DNA from: Oceanospirillaceae bacterium
GTDB taxonomy: Bacteria; Pseudomonadota; Gammaproteobacteria; Pseudomonadales; Balneatricaceae
NCBI GenBank assembly: GCA_013215375.1
Contig: JABSRB010000022.1
Span: 1 to 64,000, forward strand
Direction: 5' to 3'
Length of the DNA: 64,000 nucleotides
In this document: positions 1-8,129 of the stretch, in pieces
Layout of the letters: each line of letters starts with the position of its first letter
Position numbering within the stretch: position 1 is the stretch's first letter
The notes under the pieces: model-generated
Database searches by the model: none
Told to the model about the DNA's origin: nothing
What the model saw: only the letters and a program-made list of their open reading frames with translations
Program-made: the position numbers and the translations under genes

Positions 1-1194
1 AAAAAGAACAAAGGTGCTGCTGGTGTAGATGGGCAGAGCGTGAGTGATTTTGCAGAGAATTTGGAAAGTAATTTGCAGCAGTTATTGCTTGAGCTTCAAG
101 AAAAACGGTATCAGGCGGAGCCTGTCAAGCGTGTCGAAATTGACAAAGATGACGGGGGCAAGCGATTACTGGGAATTCCAACGGTTCGAGATCGCATAGT
201 ACAACAATGCTTAACCAACATCATGACGCCTATATTCGACCCTGAATTTCATCCATCGAGTTATGGATATAGACCGGGTAGGAGTGCGCATCACGCTATT
301 AGTAAGGCGACATTATTTATACGCAAGTATAAGCGTCAACACGTAGTAGATATGGATCTGTCGAAGTGCTTTGATTTGCTTGATCATTCATTGATTTTAC
401 AGTCAGTGAGAAAGCGAATCACAGATAGCAGTATCCTGAAGTTGATAGAAATGTTCCTTAAGAGTGGTGTAATGGTTGGCTCAAGTTGGCAAGAGAGTGA
501 GCTTGGCAGTCCGCAAGGCGGAGTAATAAGCCCCTTACTGGCCAACATCTATTTAGATGTATTCGATCAAGAGATGAAGAAGCGAAATCACCGAATAGTG
601 AGGTATGCCGATGACATTTTGATATTGTGTTGCTCTGAAACAGCAGCGCGGAAGGCATTGGACGTAGCGAGAGAGGTCTTAGAAGTAGCACTGAAGCTAA
701 AGATAAATGAGCAGAAAACCCATATAGCGCATAGTGATGATGGGGTGAAGTTTTTGGGTGTTGTTATTGGTACTCAATATACGATCATTCAAGAAAAGAA
801 GCTCAAGAATTTTAAAGCCAAAGTGAAGCAACTCACCAAGCGTAATGGAGGAAAGAACTTAGCGACAGTGCTAAGCTTCTTAAACCCAGTAGTGCGAGGT
901 TTTGCAAATTATTTTAAGATCGCCAATATAAGCGGGATATTGAACAAATTATCGGGTTGGATAAGAAGAAGACTGCGGGCAATCCAGCTGCGTTTATGGA
1001 AGAAAGTGAAGAAGCTTCACCGTATTCTAAAACTACGGGGTTATAGTCCGCCGTTCAAGGCGATACAAATGAGTTCGTGGCGCAATTCAGCGAGTCCATT
1101 GGCCAATTATTCGATGCCAAACCTTTGGTTTGAAGAGATAGGTTTATATAATTTAAGCAATGTGAGAACGGGCGAGCTTGCTCTTCACAGTTGA
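1..1194 (+). CDS. ltrA: Group II intron reverse transcriptase/maturase (5'-truncated by window edge)
   Basis: The frame is open to base 1 and already reads a typical maturase N-terminal stretch (NKGAAGVDGQS), so the GTG at 40 is not the true start. Counted from that GTG, the reverse transcriptase domain spans about residues 30-250 with SPQGGVISPLLANIYLD and the catalytic YADD box (RYADDILIL). The maturase (X) domain follows, with FLGVVIG, a basic helix-rich stretch and a C-terminal WRNSASPLANYSMPN motif of the GIIM type. There is no H-N-H endonuclease domain after it. Such proteins reverse transcribe the intron and help it splice. The frame is intact to its stop, so this end of the copy could be functional. 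Confidence 0.93.
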   Translation, partial: KKNKGAAGVDGQSVSDFAENLESNLQQLLLELQEKRYQAEPVKRVEIDKDDGGKRLLGIPTVRDRIVQQCLTNIMTPIFDPEFHPSSYGYRPGRSAHHAISKATLFIRKYKRQHVVDMDLSKCFDLLDHSLILQSVRKRITDSSILKLIEMFLKSGVMVGSSWQESELGSPQGGVISPLLANIYLDVFDQEMKKRNHRIVRYADDILILCCSETAARKALDVAREVLEVALKLKINEQKTHIAHSDDGVKFLGVVIGTQYTIIQEKKLKNFKAKVKQLTKRNGGKNLATVLSFLNPVVRGFANYFKIANISGILNKLSGWIRRRLRAIQLRLWKKVKKLHRILKLRGYSPPFKAIQMSSWRNSASPLANYSMPNLWFEEIGLYNLSNVRTGELALHS

Positions 1195-1211
1195 AGAATA
1201 GAAGATTGCAT

Positions 1212-1242
1212 GAGCCGTATACGAGGTCCGTACGTACGGTTC
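1212..1242 (+). ncRNA. Group II intron domain V hairpin
   Basis: GAGCCGTA pairs with TACGGTTC (one G-U pair) around a second short stem, the pattern of the catalytic domain V of bacterial group II introns. It lies immediately before the domain VI hairpin and the presumed 3' splice site. The apical loop is not the usual GAAA tetraloop, so the fold should be checked against a covariance model. Confidence 0.75.
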
Positions 1243-1360
1243 TGTGAGAGGGATGAGGCGGTAACGCCTCACCCTACTCGATGTCTGGGAGGAAGTGCTG
1301 AGCTATGAGCTAAAAGCTAAAAGCTGGGAAAGTATCGCCCGGCAGTATACGCGGCTGTGA

Positions 1361-2035
1361 TTAGCCTTGTAATGATTTAATCAGAGCTTCGCCAACAGCG
1401 TGAGCGCTGGTAGGATTTTGTCCGGTGATCACTCGGTTGTCTTCAATGACAAACTCACCCCAAGGCTGTACCTTGCTGTAAAGTGCTGCAGTTCGCGCTA
1501 GAGACTCTTCAAGTAGGAACGGAATATCGTTAATAGTGTTGTAGTCTATTTCCTCTTCACGAGTGAAACCTGTTACTGATTTAGAAGCTAATAGCTTTTC
1601 GCCTGAGTCTAAAGTGATAGGCAATAACGCGGCAGGGCCGTGGCAAACCGCTGCAAGAATTCCGCCTGATTGATAAATATTTGCAGCGATTTGAGCAAAG
1701 TCTTTGTTAGTGGCTAAATCAGAGAGTAAACCAAAACCACCAGGGTAAAAAACAGCGGCATAATCATCGGCTTTTAATGTTGTTACCTGAAGTGTGTTGT
1801 TTATGCTTTGCTGAAAGCTTAGGTTGCTGACTACTTTATCGTTTACAGCATCGCCTTCAATATCAGTGCCGTAAAAAGGAGCTTGACCACCTTTAATAGA
1901 GGCAATGTCATAAGCTATATTAGCTGCATCTAATAAATGTAATACATGAGTCAGCTCCGGTGAATATGTGCCATTTGCTTGGTCTGTGTCGCCCAAAGTC
2001 GCGTGGTTAGTAACAGGTATAAGTACTTTTGTCAT
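1361..2035 (-). CDS. DJ-1/PfpI family protein (type 1 glutamine amidotransferase-like)
   Basis: A 224-residue single-domain protein of the DJ-1/PfpI superfamily. It has the nucleophile-elbow motif AAVCHGPAALL with the expected Cys-His pair, a glycine-rich YPGGFG loop before it, and an N-terminal MTKVLIPVTNHATLGDT start like Hsp31-type members. Such proteins are glyoxalase III/chaperone-like or uncharacterised hydrolases; the substrate cannot be told. A start 12 codons upstream (2071) exists, but the ATG at 2035 matches the family start better. It is divergent from the LysR gene at 2216, which may regulate it. Confidence 0.85.
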   Translation of the reverse strand: MTKVLIPVTNHATLGDTDQANGTYSPELTHVLHLLDAANIAYDIASIKGGQAPFYGTDIEGDAVNDKVVSNLSFQQSINNTLQVTTLKADDYAAVFYPGGFGLLSDLATNKDFAQIAANIYQSGGILAAVCHGPAALLPITLDSGEKLLASKSVTGFTREEEIDYNTINDIPFLLEESLARTAALYSKVQPWGEFVIEDNRVITGQNPTSAHAVGEALIKSLQG

Positions 2036-2215
2036 AGGAGTCTCTTTATGTATTTGAAACGAAGTAGGCATCGCCTAATTCTGAGGGTTTCACTCACTAG
2101 TTGAGCGTGTGTATTTTGATAAGGGGAGTGTATATCTTTCTTGAGACAGTGATAATATGCTTGTTTTAGAATTCACTATTGCTATATAGCAATGATAGAC
2201 GTGTTGGTAGAAATA

Positions 2216-3097
2216 ATGGATAGCTTTGAAGGTATTACCGAGTTTGTTGTATTAGCAGAGATGCAAAGTTTTACCGCAGCGGGCAAGCAGCTTGGTTGCA
2301 GTACGTCTCATGTGAGTCGTCAAGTCGCCCGCCTTGAAAAGAGGTTAGGATGTGCATTGGTGGCAAGAACCACCCGTTTGGTCAGTTTAACCGATGCAGG
2401 AGCACTTTATTATCAGCAATGTAAAGAGTTGGTTGCAGGATTACAGCAAGCAAATGAGCAAGTTAACTCTCATCAATATCAACTAAAAGGCACATTGAGA
2501 GTGAGTGCCGCGGGCACGTTTGCCGAAGTTTATGTCGTGCCTGCACTGGTTGATTTTGCCAAAGAGCATCCTGATTTAACCATCGACATCAATTTTAATA
2601 GCCGATTAACTAACTTTGTTGATGAGGGTTATGATTTTGTGCTGCGTTATGGAAAATTATCGGATTCCGATTTAATCGCTAGAAAGTTGGTTAATCGCTC
2701 TATGGTGGCGATGGCAAGCCCTGAATATCTGGCGAAATTTGGCATACCTGAAACGCCAGATCAGTTAAAACAACATCGCTGTATTATTACCAATAATGAC
2801 CATTGGAGCTTTGAGCATGGCGGCGTTAGCTCAAGGGTAAAAGTATCAGGTAATTTTAATTCTAATAATGCTGCTGCTGCGCTCTACGCATGTCGAAAAG
2901 GTCTTGGGATTTTGTATCTTCCTAAAAGTAGTACGCAGAATTTGATTGAAGAAGGCGTGTTGGTACCTATCTTAGAGCCGTATTGGGATTCAAATATCAG
3001 TACTTGGATCGTCTATCAAAATCGTCAATTTTTACCCACGCGCGCACGTGTGGCGATAGATTATTTGTTGGATTATTTTTCAAATTGGCAGGAGTGA
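2216..3097 (+). CDS. LysR-family transcriptional regulator
   Basis: A full-length LysR protein of about 293 residues. The N-terminal winged helix-turn-helix (FVVLAEMQSFTAAGKQLG followed by SHVSRQVARLEKRLG) is followed by a linker helix and a substrate-binding domain (about residues 90-290). The overall type is the DsdC/PerR-like group that often sits beside oxidoreductases. I place the start at ATG 2216, preceded by a weak GGTAG, rather than ATG 2192, which would add eight unusual residues. It is transcribed away from the DJ-1-like gene with about 180 bases between them, so control of that gene is plausible but inferred. A strong hairpin follows at 3151. Confidence 0.88.
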   Translation: MDSFEGITEFVVLAEMQSFTAAGKQLGCSTSHVSRQVARLEKRLGCALVARTTRLVSLTDAGALYYQQCKELVAGLQQANEQVNSHQYQLKGTLRVSAAGTFAEVYVVPALVDFAKEHPDLTIDINFNSRLTNFVDEGYDFVLRYGKLSDSDLIARKLVNRSMVAMASPEYLAKFGIPETPDQLKQHRCIITNNDHWSFEHGGVSSRVKVSGNFNSNNAAAALYACRKGLGILYLPKSSTQNLIEEGVLVPILEPYWDSNISTWIVYQNRQFLPTRARVAIDYLLDYFSNWQE

Positions 3098-3150
3098 TAG
3101 TTACGCAGAATAATAGCGACTTACTGCTAACGCATTAGCGATAGCATATG

Positions 3151-3185
3151 TTTAATCAATAGCGCTTAGTCGCGCTGTTGATTAA
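3151..3185 (+). terminator. Strong hairpin after the LysR gene
   Basis: TTTAATCAATAGCGC pairs with GCGCTGTTGATTAAA, a 15-bp stem with one T-G wobble and a 6-base loop. It lies between the LysR stop (3097) and the convergent nitroreductase end (3218). The 3' side is TATTTAT rather than a clean T-run, so it could end transcripts weakly from either side. Confidence 0.5.
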
Positions 3186-3217
3186 ATATTTATAGCAAAG
3201 TGGTTGTCGATAAGCTG

Positions 3218-3895
3218 CTATAAATAAGTAGTAATGTCATCCAGAGATTTTTTAATCAGCGCGTGTTGTGGCACAGTAGCATCTATCTCTGGATAGCCTA
3301 CGACCATTAAAATATAGGCTTTGTTTGAGTCTGGGCGGTTACAAATTTTATTTAAAAATCCCATAGGTTTTGGGGTGTGGGTTAAAGCCACTAAACCTGC
3401 ATTATGTAATGCGGTAATTAAAATACCTGTCGCTATTCCAACAGATTCAGCCACATAATAATTCTTATGCTCCATACCTTTTTCTACACCGCCGCGTCTC
3501 TCTGCGAAAATAGCAATTAACCAAGGTGCTTTTTCTAAGTAAGGTTTAGAGGCATCAGTGCCAAGTGGCGCGAGTGCATTTAACCATGCTTCACCGCCGC
3601 GTTTTTCACCGTAAAAACGTTGCTCTTCCTGTTCAGCTTGTAGTCTTATTTCAGCTTTCACTGAATCGCTACCAATGAGCGCGAAGTGCCAAGGTTGATG
3701 ATTAGCGCCGCTAGGGGCAGTGCTCGCTGCTTTAATACATTGTTCAATGATCTCTTGCGGCACAGTGCGAGAAGAAAAGCTTCTGACACTATGGCGTCTA
3801 CTAACGTTTTCGAGAAAAGCTGTTGAGCGCTCGTGCATCTCTGCCAGCGGGTATTCTTGATAATCTGGGAGGGGTACTGAATCATGTTTTTGCAT
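3218..3895 (-). CDS. Nitroreductase-family flavoprotein, iodotyrosine deiodinase-like
   Basis: A 225-residue FMN-dependent nitroreductase fold. [14 protein letters not shown] and [15 protein letters not shown] are the N-terminal FMN-phosphate and ring-binding motifs. The central [23 protein letters not shown] helix and [10 protein letters not shown] segment resemble the iodotyrosine deiodinase branch rather than NfsB. An acidic stretch with a tyrosine (EQEEQRFY) and a lysine in DASKPYL sit where the Glu/Tyr/Lys substrate lid of deiodinases is found. Bacterial members of this branch reductively dehalogenate halotyrosines, but many are unassigned, so activity is an inference. It is a single gene, convergent with the LysR gene. 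Confidence 0.82.
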   Translation of the reverse strand: MQKHDSVPLPDYQEYPLAEMHERSTAFLENVSRRHSVRSFSSRTVPQEIIEQCIKAASTAPSGANHQPWHFALIGSDSVKAEIRLQAEQEEQRFYGEKRGGEAWLNALAPLGTDASKPYLEKAPWLIAIFAERRGGVEKGMEHKNYYVAESVGIATGILITALHNAGLVALTHTPKPMGFLNKICNRPDSNKAYILMVVGYPEIDATVPQHALIKKSLDDITTYL

Positions 3896-4170
3896 GTAAA
3901 ATCCCGATGTTTTTGTTGTTAGAATGAATAGATTTTAGGCGTTTATAGCTTAATGCGATTGCTTATGCAATATTGATAATCATGGGGTTATTATTGAATC
4001 TCAGAAATTTCATATATTTTACTTAGAGAGATTAACGAATAAGCAGATTAATGCTGGGGTTAAGATCGATATAAATTGTAATCATCACTCAGTAAAAACA
4101 CCAATAATGCTTATGCAAAGTTGCGAACAGCAGCAACTTTTGTGTGGAATTAATCAATCGGGTTAAAACT

Positions 4171-5268
4171 ATGAATATATGGAGAAAAAAATCAAGTCTC
4201 TGGTCATTGTTGTTGTTCCTTGTGATAACCAATATTGCATCTGCAAAAAATAACTCCAATACAATGCCAACTAAGGTGCAAGGACAAGTAACTGAATATA
4301 GATTGCCTTGGGCTAATCCTAATACAGCCTCAACTCATGAGCTAATATTTAACCCACAAGGGGGTAAATACGCATGGGTTACAGGGCAAGACTATGACAT
4401 GTTAGCTAAAATAAACATTGAAACTGGTAGTGTTGAAACTTATAAAATGCCAACAGGCAGTGGCCCTCATGGCGTTGCATTTAATGACAACGGTGACTTT
4501 TGGGTATCCCTAGAGTTCGCCGGTTTGGTGGTTAAAATTGATCCGGCTAACGGTAAAATTTTGGAGAAAATTGATGTTAGCATAAAGATTGAAGATTCTA
4601 AAAATCATATTAACCCTGCACCACATGCCATTGAGTTTGCAGCAAATGGAAAAACAATTTGGTTTACAGGGAAAAGAACTAGTACGGTCGGTAAAATTAG
4701 TGAAAATGGTAAGGTATCACATTATCAATTGCCCTCACTTGGTGCCGTACCTATTTACTTGGTAGCTGGTGCGGATGGGAGTATGTGGGGGACTGAACTG
4801 GCAACCAGTAAAATTTTAAAAGTGACTAATGAAGGTGTCGTATCCGAATATAATATTCCGTCTTCCAGTAGTCGCCCAATCGCTATCATTCAAGCTCCTG
4901 ACAAAAAATCTTTTTGGTTCAGCCAAGAAGCTAGCCATAAAGTTGGAAAAATAGACCTGCAGGGAAATATCACTGAATATCCTGTCCCCCAAGTAAATAG
5001 TAATATGCTACTAGCGGGGTTGGCATTTGATGGTAATGGTAACCTTTGGACTCAAAGTTACACCGCTCAAAGTGATTCGTTTAAAGATTACTCATCGGGT
5101 AGTGACTACATTATAAAATTAAGCAGAGATATTTTAACTGCGCCAGCAAATAATATTACCAATGTCGTTGTTTCTTTTTATCCAGTACCTACTGAACGAG
5201 CCATCTTTCATCGAATAAAACTGGGAAGTGATGGGAATATCTGGTTTACAGAGCTAGGGCAGGATTAG
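4171..5268 (+). CDS. Exported virginiamycin B lyase-like beta-propeller protein, C-terminus clipped by an amber codon
   Basis: The start at ATG 4171 gives a clean signal peptide (MNIWRKK, hydrophobic LLLFLVI stretch, cleavage near ASA). The upstream GTG at 4144 would bury it, so I reject that start. The mature part is a series of propeller blades with the streptogramin-lyase signatures GPHGVAFN, IWFTGKR, SFWFSQE, LWTQSY and IWFTELGQD. Vgb enzymes linearise type B streptogramins; most chromosomal relatives have no known substrate. The family ending is usually GxDKIGxI: here the frame reads GQD, TAG, then IGKIAQ and a TGA, so a single Lys-to-amber change seems to have removed only about seven residues. 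Confidence 0.8.
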   Translation: MNIWRKKSSLWSLLLFLVITNIASAKNNSNTMPTKVQGQVTEYRLPWANPNTASTHELIFNPQGGKYAWVTGQDYDMLAKINIETGSVETYKMPTGSGPHGVAFNDNGDFWVSLEFAGLVVKIDPANGKILEKIDVSIKIEDSKNHINPAPHAIEFAANGKTIWFTGKRTSTVGKISENGKVSHYQLPSLGAVPIYLVAGADGSMWGTELATSKILKVTNEGVVSEYNIPSSSSRPIAIIQAPDKKSFWFSQEASHKVGKIDLQGNITEYPVPQVNSNMLLAGLAFDGNGNLWTQSYTAQSDSFKDYSSGSDYIIKLSRDILTAPANNITNVVVSFYPVPTERAIFHRIKLGSDGNIWFTELGQD

Positions 5269-5390
5269 ATTGGAAAAATAGCACAATGAAATAGCCAGGT
5301 GCTTTAGGACAGCGCTTCTTGCCTATAAAAATATGAGCTAAGAACTACGTGTAAATAGGTGGTTGGCTAAAATGAAGAGACACAGATTAA

Positions 5391-5422
5391 AGCCTAGCCT
5401 TTTTATATTAAAAGGCTAGGCT
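5391..5422. terminator. Bidirectional rho-independent terminator
   Basis: AGCCTAGCCTTTTTA pairs with TAAAAGGCTAGGCT across a three-base loop, with T-rich DNA on the plus side (GATGTTTTT) and the mirror pattern on the minus side. It separates the convergent propeller gene and the M14 carboxypeptidase gene and probably serves both. Confidence 0.75.
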
Positions 5423-5433
5423 GATGTTTTTAG

Positions 5434-6558
5434 TTAAAGTTTGTTTAGTGTTTGGTAAAGCGCATTTAAACAAGCGGTTCCCAACTGGCGTGAGCGCTGT
5501 GGTGACCAACCAACATAGTGATCGGGTGTTTTCTCGGTATCTTTAAAGGGCATTTCTAAGGTCATCGCCAGGCAGTTGAATGTCTCAGCAATATAATTAG
5601 TCCCTATACTCATTAACGCCGCGCCGTGTTTGTCTTTTTCATAACCAATTTCAGTTTGAAAATCTGGGCTAGCGTTGATCAGTGCTTGCTGATAAAAATC
5701 TAACAGCGACTGGCGTTGCTCATTCCAGCTGGCAATGCCTTCAGAGCCTGCAATAAAGTTATAAGCTAGGGCCTCGTCACCATGCACGTCGAGGCAGAAA
5801 TGCATGCCGGTTTGCTCCATTTTAGTACGTACTAACAGTACCTCTGGGCTATGTTCCATAGTGGCACTTTGCCATTGCCGGTTTAAATTGGCGCCTGCTG
5901 CATTGGTCCGTAAATTACCGCGACGACTACCATCAGGATTCATGTTAGGCACGACATAAAACACCGCTTGGCTTAAAAGCTCTCGTGAAATAGGATCTTC
6001 AGGGTCTAGCAACGAATTAAGCATCCCTTCAATGCACCATTGTGCCATTGTTTCACCAGGATGCTGACGGGCGATTATCCAGCAAACCTTTTTACCTGCT
6101 CCGTCTTCGCCAATTTTTAATAAATCCATGTCTTGGCCATCAAGAGTGTGGCCTAAGTGAATATATTCAACCCTTTCACACAATTGCGCATTGCCGATCA
6201 GGTCGTGATGGCGCTCCATTGAGTAGGGGGCAAAGTACGCATAATAAATAGAGTCACAATCAGGGGTATGGTTAATGGTCAGTACTTTGCCGTCAAAGGC
6301 TGTATCAACCCGAAACCAGGTCTCACGGTCATAGGAGGCAACAGCACGATAATCTTGCCATCCTTCAACGTAGGAGGACTCACTGGCATTGACTAAGTTA
6401 AGCTGGCAAGGCTGATCTTTAGCGCCGGTCAGACGGAAATAAAACCACTGACTAAAGTCGGAATTATTGTCTTTTTTGATTTCTAAATTAATAGTACCAG
6501 TATCACTGATGTCTAAGCAGTGGATATTACCACCATCAAAGTTGTGACTAATTTTCAT
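5434..6558 (-). CDS. M14-family zinc carboxypeptidase, cytosolic carboxypeptidase-like
   Basis: A 374-residue protein with an N-terminal beta-sandwich domain (about residues 1-125) and a C-terminal M14 peptidase domain. Zinc ligands are visible as HPGE (His166, Glu169) and the His in DVHGDE (259). The catalytic Glu is in TLEMPF (335), and NPDGSRRGNLRTNAAGANLNRQW is the substrate-binding region. This two-domain layout without a signal peptide matches the cytosolic carboxypeptidase (CCP/AGBL-like) group found in many marine gammaproteobacteria. The start at 6558 has AAGGA seven bases upstream; the in-frame start at 6603 adds 15 residues without such a site. It is a single gene and its physiological substrate is unknown. 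Confidence 0.87.
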   Translation of the reverse strand: MKISHNFDGGNIHCLDISDTGTINLEIKKDNNSDFSQWFYFRLTGAKDQPCQLNLVNASESSYVEGWQDYRAVASYDRETWFRVDTAFDGKVLTINHTPDCDSIYYAYFAPYSMERHHDLIGNAQLCERVEYIHLGHTLDGQDMDLLKIGEDGAGKKVCWIIARQHPGETMAQWCIEGMLNSLLDPEDPISRELLSQAVFYVVPNMNPDGSRRGNLRTNAAGANLNRQWQSATMEHSPEVLLVRTKMEQTGMHFCLDVHGDEALAYNFIAGSEGIASWNEQRQSLLDFYQQALINASPDFQTEIGYEKDKHGAALMSIGTNYIAETFNCLAMTLEMPFKDTEKTPDHYVGWSPQRSRQLGTACLNALYQTLNKL

Positions 6559-6703
6559 AACTATCCTTGCGTGCACTGAAATAGGGAATTGTATACCGGT
6601 CACTAATGAAAATATATGCTAGTAATGTCAATATAATGACAACTTGATTGGTGAATAGATATTGGGTCTAGGTTATTGACTAAATAACAGTGTGCAGCCA
6701 TTT

Positions 6704-7600
6704 CTAGCCATTTTGTACTGTCTCCATTTCCTTCATCACCCACTGTTTAAAAACCTCCATGCCATAACTCAATGAGCGGTCCTTTTGATATACCAAATAA
6801 AATGAGCGGTGAATATTCAAAGGTAAATCAAAGGGAATAATTAGCTTGCCAGATTCAAGTTCGGGCCCCAGTAAAGTGGGATCACCCAATGCAATTCCCA
6901 GACGTTCTGCCGCCGCTGCATTAGTCAGCATGCTGTTTGATAGTTGCAATCCCTGTCTGCGTTCACGAAACTTAACCCCTGCTAATGCTAGCCATTGGCT
7001 CCATTCAGGGAGGCGTTTACTGACGTGTATCAAAGGGTGAAAGCGGATGTGCTCAGGTCCTGAAAGCGGTTTGTTTTTGGTGATGATGTCGGGGCTGCAA
7101 ATGGGCACTAAGTGAATGTCTTTGAGAAAGTGCACTTGCACTTCGGGCCAGTCGCCATTGCCAAAATAGATCGCCATATCGGTGCTGCTTCTCTCGAAAT
7201 CTATCAAGCCCATAGAAGCATTTATCTGTAACTCTATGTCTGGATATAACGCTTGAAATTTGCCTAATCTTGGCATCATCCAGCGGGTTAAAAAGTGTGG
7301 TGTCATGCTAATAGTGATGGTGTGTAACTCTGAGGCGGTCTTAAGTTGCTCTGTGGCCTCGGCTATTTCCTTAAGTGCCGGCTGTATTGATGCCAAATAT
7401 TTCTCACCATTTTCGGTGAGTTCTGCGTGTCTTTTAACTCTTTTAAACAGTTCGACGGCTAAATAATTCTCTAAGCCTTTGATTTGATGACTAACCGCAG
7501 AAGCCGTTACGGCTAGCTCTTGCGCGGCTTGTGCGAAGCTTCCAGTGCGGGCGGCGGCTTCAAAACTGCGCAAAGTATTGAGGGGAGGGAGGCGTAACAT
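6704..7600 (-). CDS. LysR-family regulator, GcvA-like
   Basis: A LysR protein of about 298 residues beginning MLRLPPLNTLRSFEAAARTG, the classical GcvA/AmpR-type N-terminus, with TASAVSHQIKGLENYL as recognition helix and linker. The C-terminal effector domain contains DMAIYFGNGDWP, also usual in GcvA-like proteins. I chose ATG 7600 because it matches the family start and has GGAAG upstream; starts at 7660 or 7630 would add a non-family tail. The gene reads toward the carboxypeptidase gene and is divergent from the small gene at 7766. Its targets cannot be told from the sequence. Confidence 0.87.
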   Translation of the reverse strand: MLRLPPLNTLRSFEAAARTGSFAQAAQELAVTASAVSHQIKGLENYLAVELFKRVKRHAELTENGEKYLASIQPALKEIAEATEQLKTASELHTITISMTPHFLTRWMMPRLGKFQALYPDIELQINASMGLIDFERSSTDMAIYFGNGDWPEVQVHFLKDIHLVPICSPDIITKNKPLSGPEHIRFHPLIHVSKRLPEWSQWLALAGVKFRERRQGLQLSNSMLTNAAAAERLGIALGDPTLLGPELESGKLIIPFDLPLNIHRSFYLVYQKDRSLSYGMEVFKQWVMKEMETVQNG

Positions 7601-7765
7601 CAATTTCTTCCATTGCTGAATAATATTCATCATTGTGCTGAAAATTGATATTTTGTGCAACTGCTTTTATCAGAATACAATAGCCTCATATTAATTCAGG
7701 AAGCTCTAAACACTACCTATTTCATTTTGGGTAATGAGGCTCCTGATCAACCCAGGAGTTATATT

Positions 7766-7978
7766 ATGTCAAACCAATACCAAGAAGAAATAGTGACCAC
7801 AGCAAGTGGCGTCGTAGATATAGAATATTATAAGCAGGAAGCTAGTCGTATACGCAGTGAATATTTACTGGCTCTTTATAGAAGCGCTGTTAGCTCTATT
7901 AAAGGACTTTTTGTCACACAAAAAGAAGTAACTGAAACAGCTGCGAATATGTTCACGGTTGAGAAATTGGCCCGCTAA
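7766..7978 (+). CDS. Small protein of 70 residues, unknown function
   Basis: ATG 7766 is preceded by a good AGGAG (7754-7758), which makes this start much better than the in-frame GTG/ATG codons further upstream. The predicted protein has a polar N-terminus and one long amphipathic helix (YYKQEASRIRSEYLLALYR) followed by a short hydrophobic stretch and KEVTETA. The pattern of a helix with two arginines before a hydrophobic face recalls small DUF1127/RSP_7527-type proteins, but the match is only by eye. It is divergent from the GcvA-like regulator, which could control it, and it is followed by a terminator. Confidence 0.6.
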   Translation: MSNQYQEEIVTTASGVVDIEYYKQEASRIRSEYLLALYRSAVSSIKGLFVTQKEVTETAANMFTVEKLAR

Positions 7979-7995
7979 TTCCTGTTTTACCCCGT

Positions 7996-8050
7996 CTGGT
8001 GCTCAAGGTGATTTTCAAGAGTAATTCTCTTGGGCATCAGGCTATTTTTT
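7996..8050 (+). terminator. Terminator after the 70-residue protein gene
   Basis: CTGGTGCTCAAG pairs with CTTGGGCATCAG (two G-U pairs), with a smaller inner hairpin (AAGAGTAATTCTCTT) in the loop, followed by GCTATTTTTT. It ends transcription of the small gene before dinB. Confidence 0.6.
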
Positions 8051-8129
8051 AGATAACAAGCCCGCTGTGTTCTGTTGCCTTAAAGCATAGTGCTGCTATA
8101 CTGTATAAAAAACCAGTAAAGGCGGCAAA

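Larger units (their letters stand above)
1..1282 (+). mobile_element. Group II intron, 3' portion (5' part outside window)
   Basis: The window opens inside a group II intron. What is visible is the maturase/reverse transcriptase frame followed, 17 bases after its stop, by a domain V-like hairpin (1212-1242) and a domain VI-like GC hairpin around GGTAACGCC (1255-1273). The element appears to end in the CTACTCGAT context near 1282, a sequence typical of bacterial group II intron 3' ends. The 5' exon junction and domains I-IV lie upstream and cannot be judged. The DNA just downstream (1283-1360) is short exon-like sequence with a small direct repeat (agctaaa repeated) and no gene that I recognise. 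Confidence 0.85.

Noticed and set aside
1-1194. Retron or diversity-generating reverse transcriptase
   Set aside because: The maturase X/GIIM domain and the domain V-VI hairpins after the gene fit a group II intron; no msr/msd or variable-repeat structure was seen.
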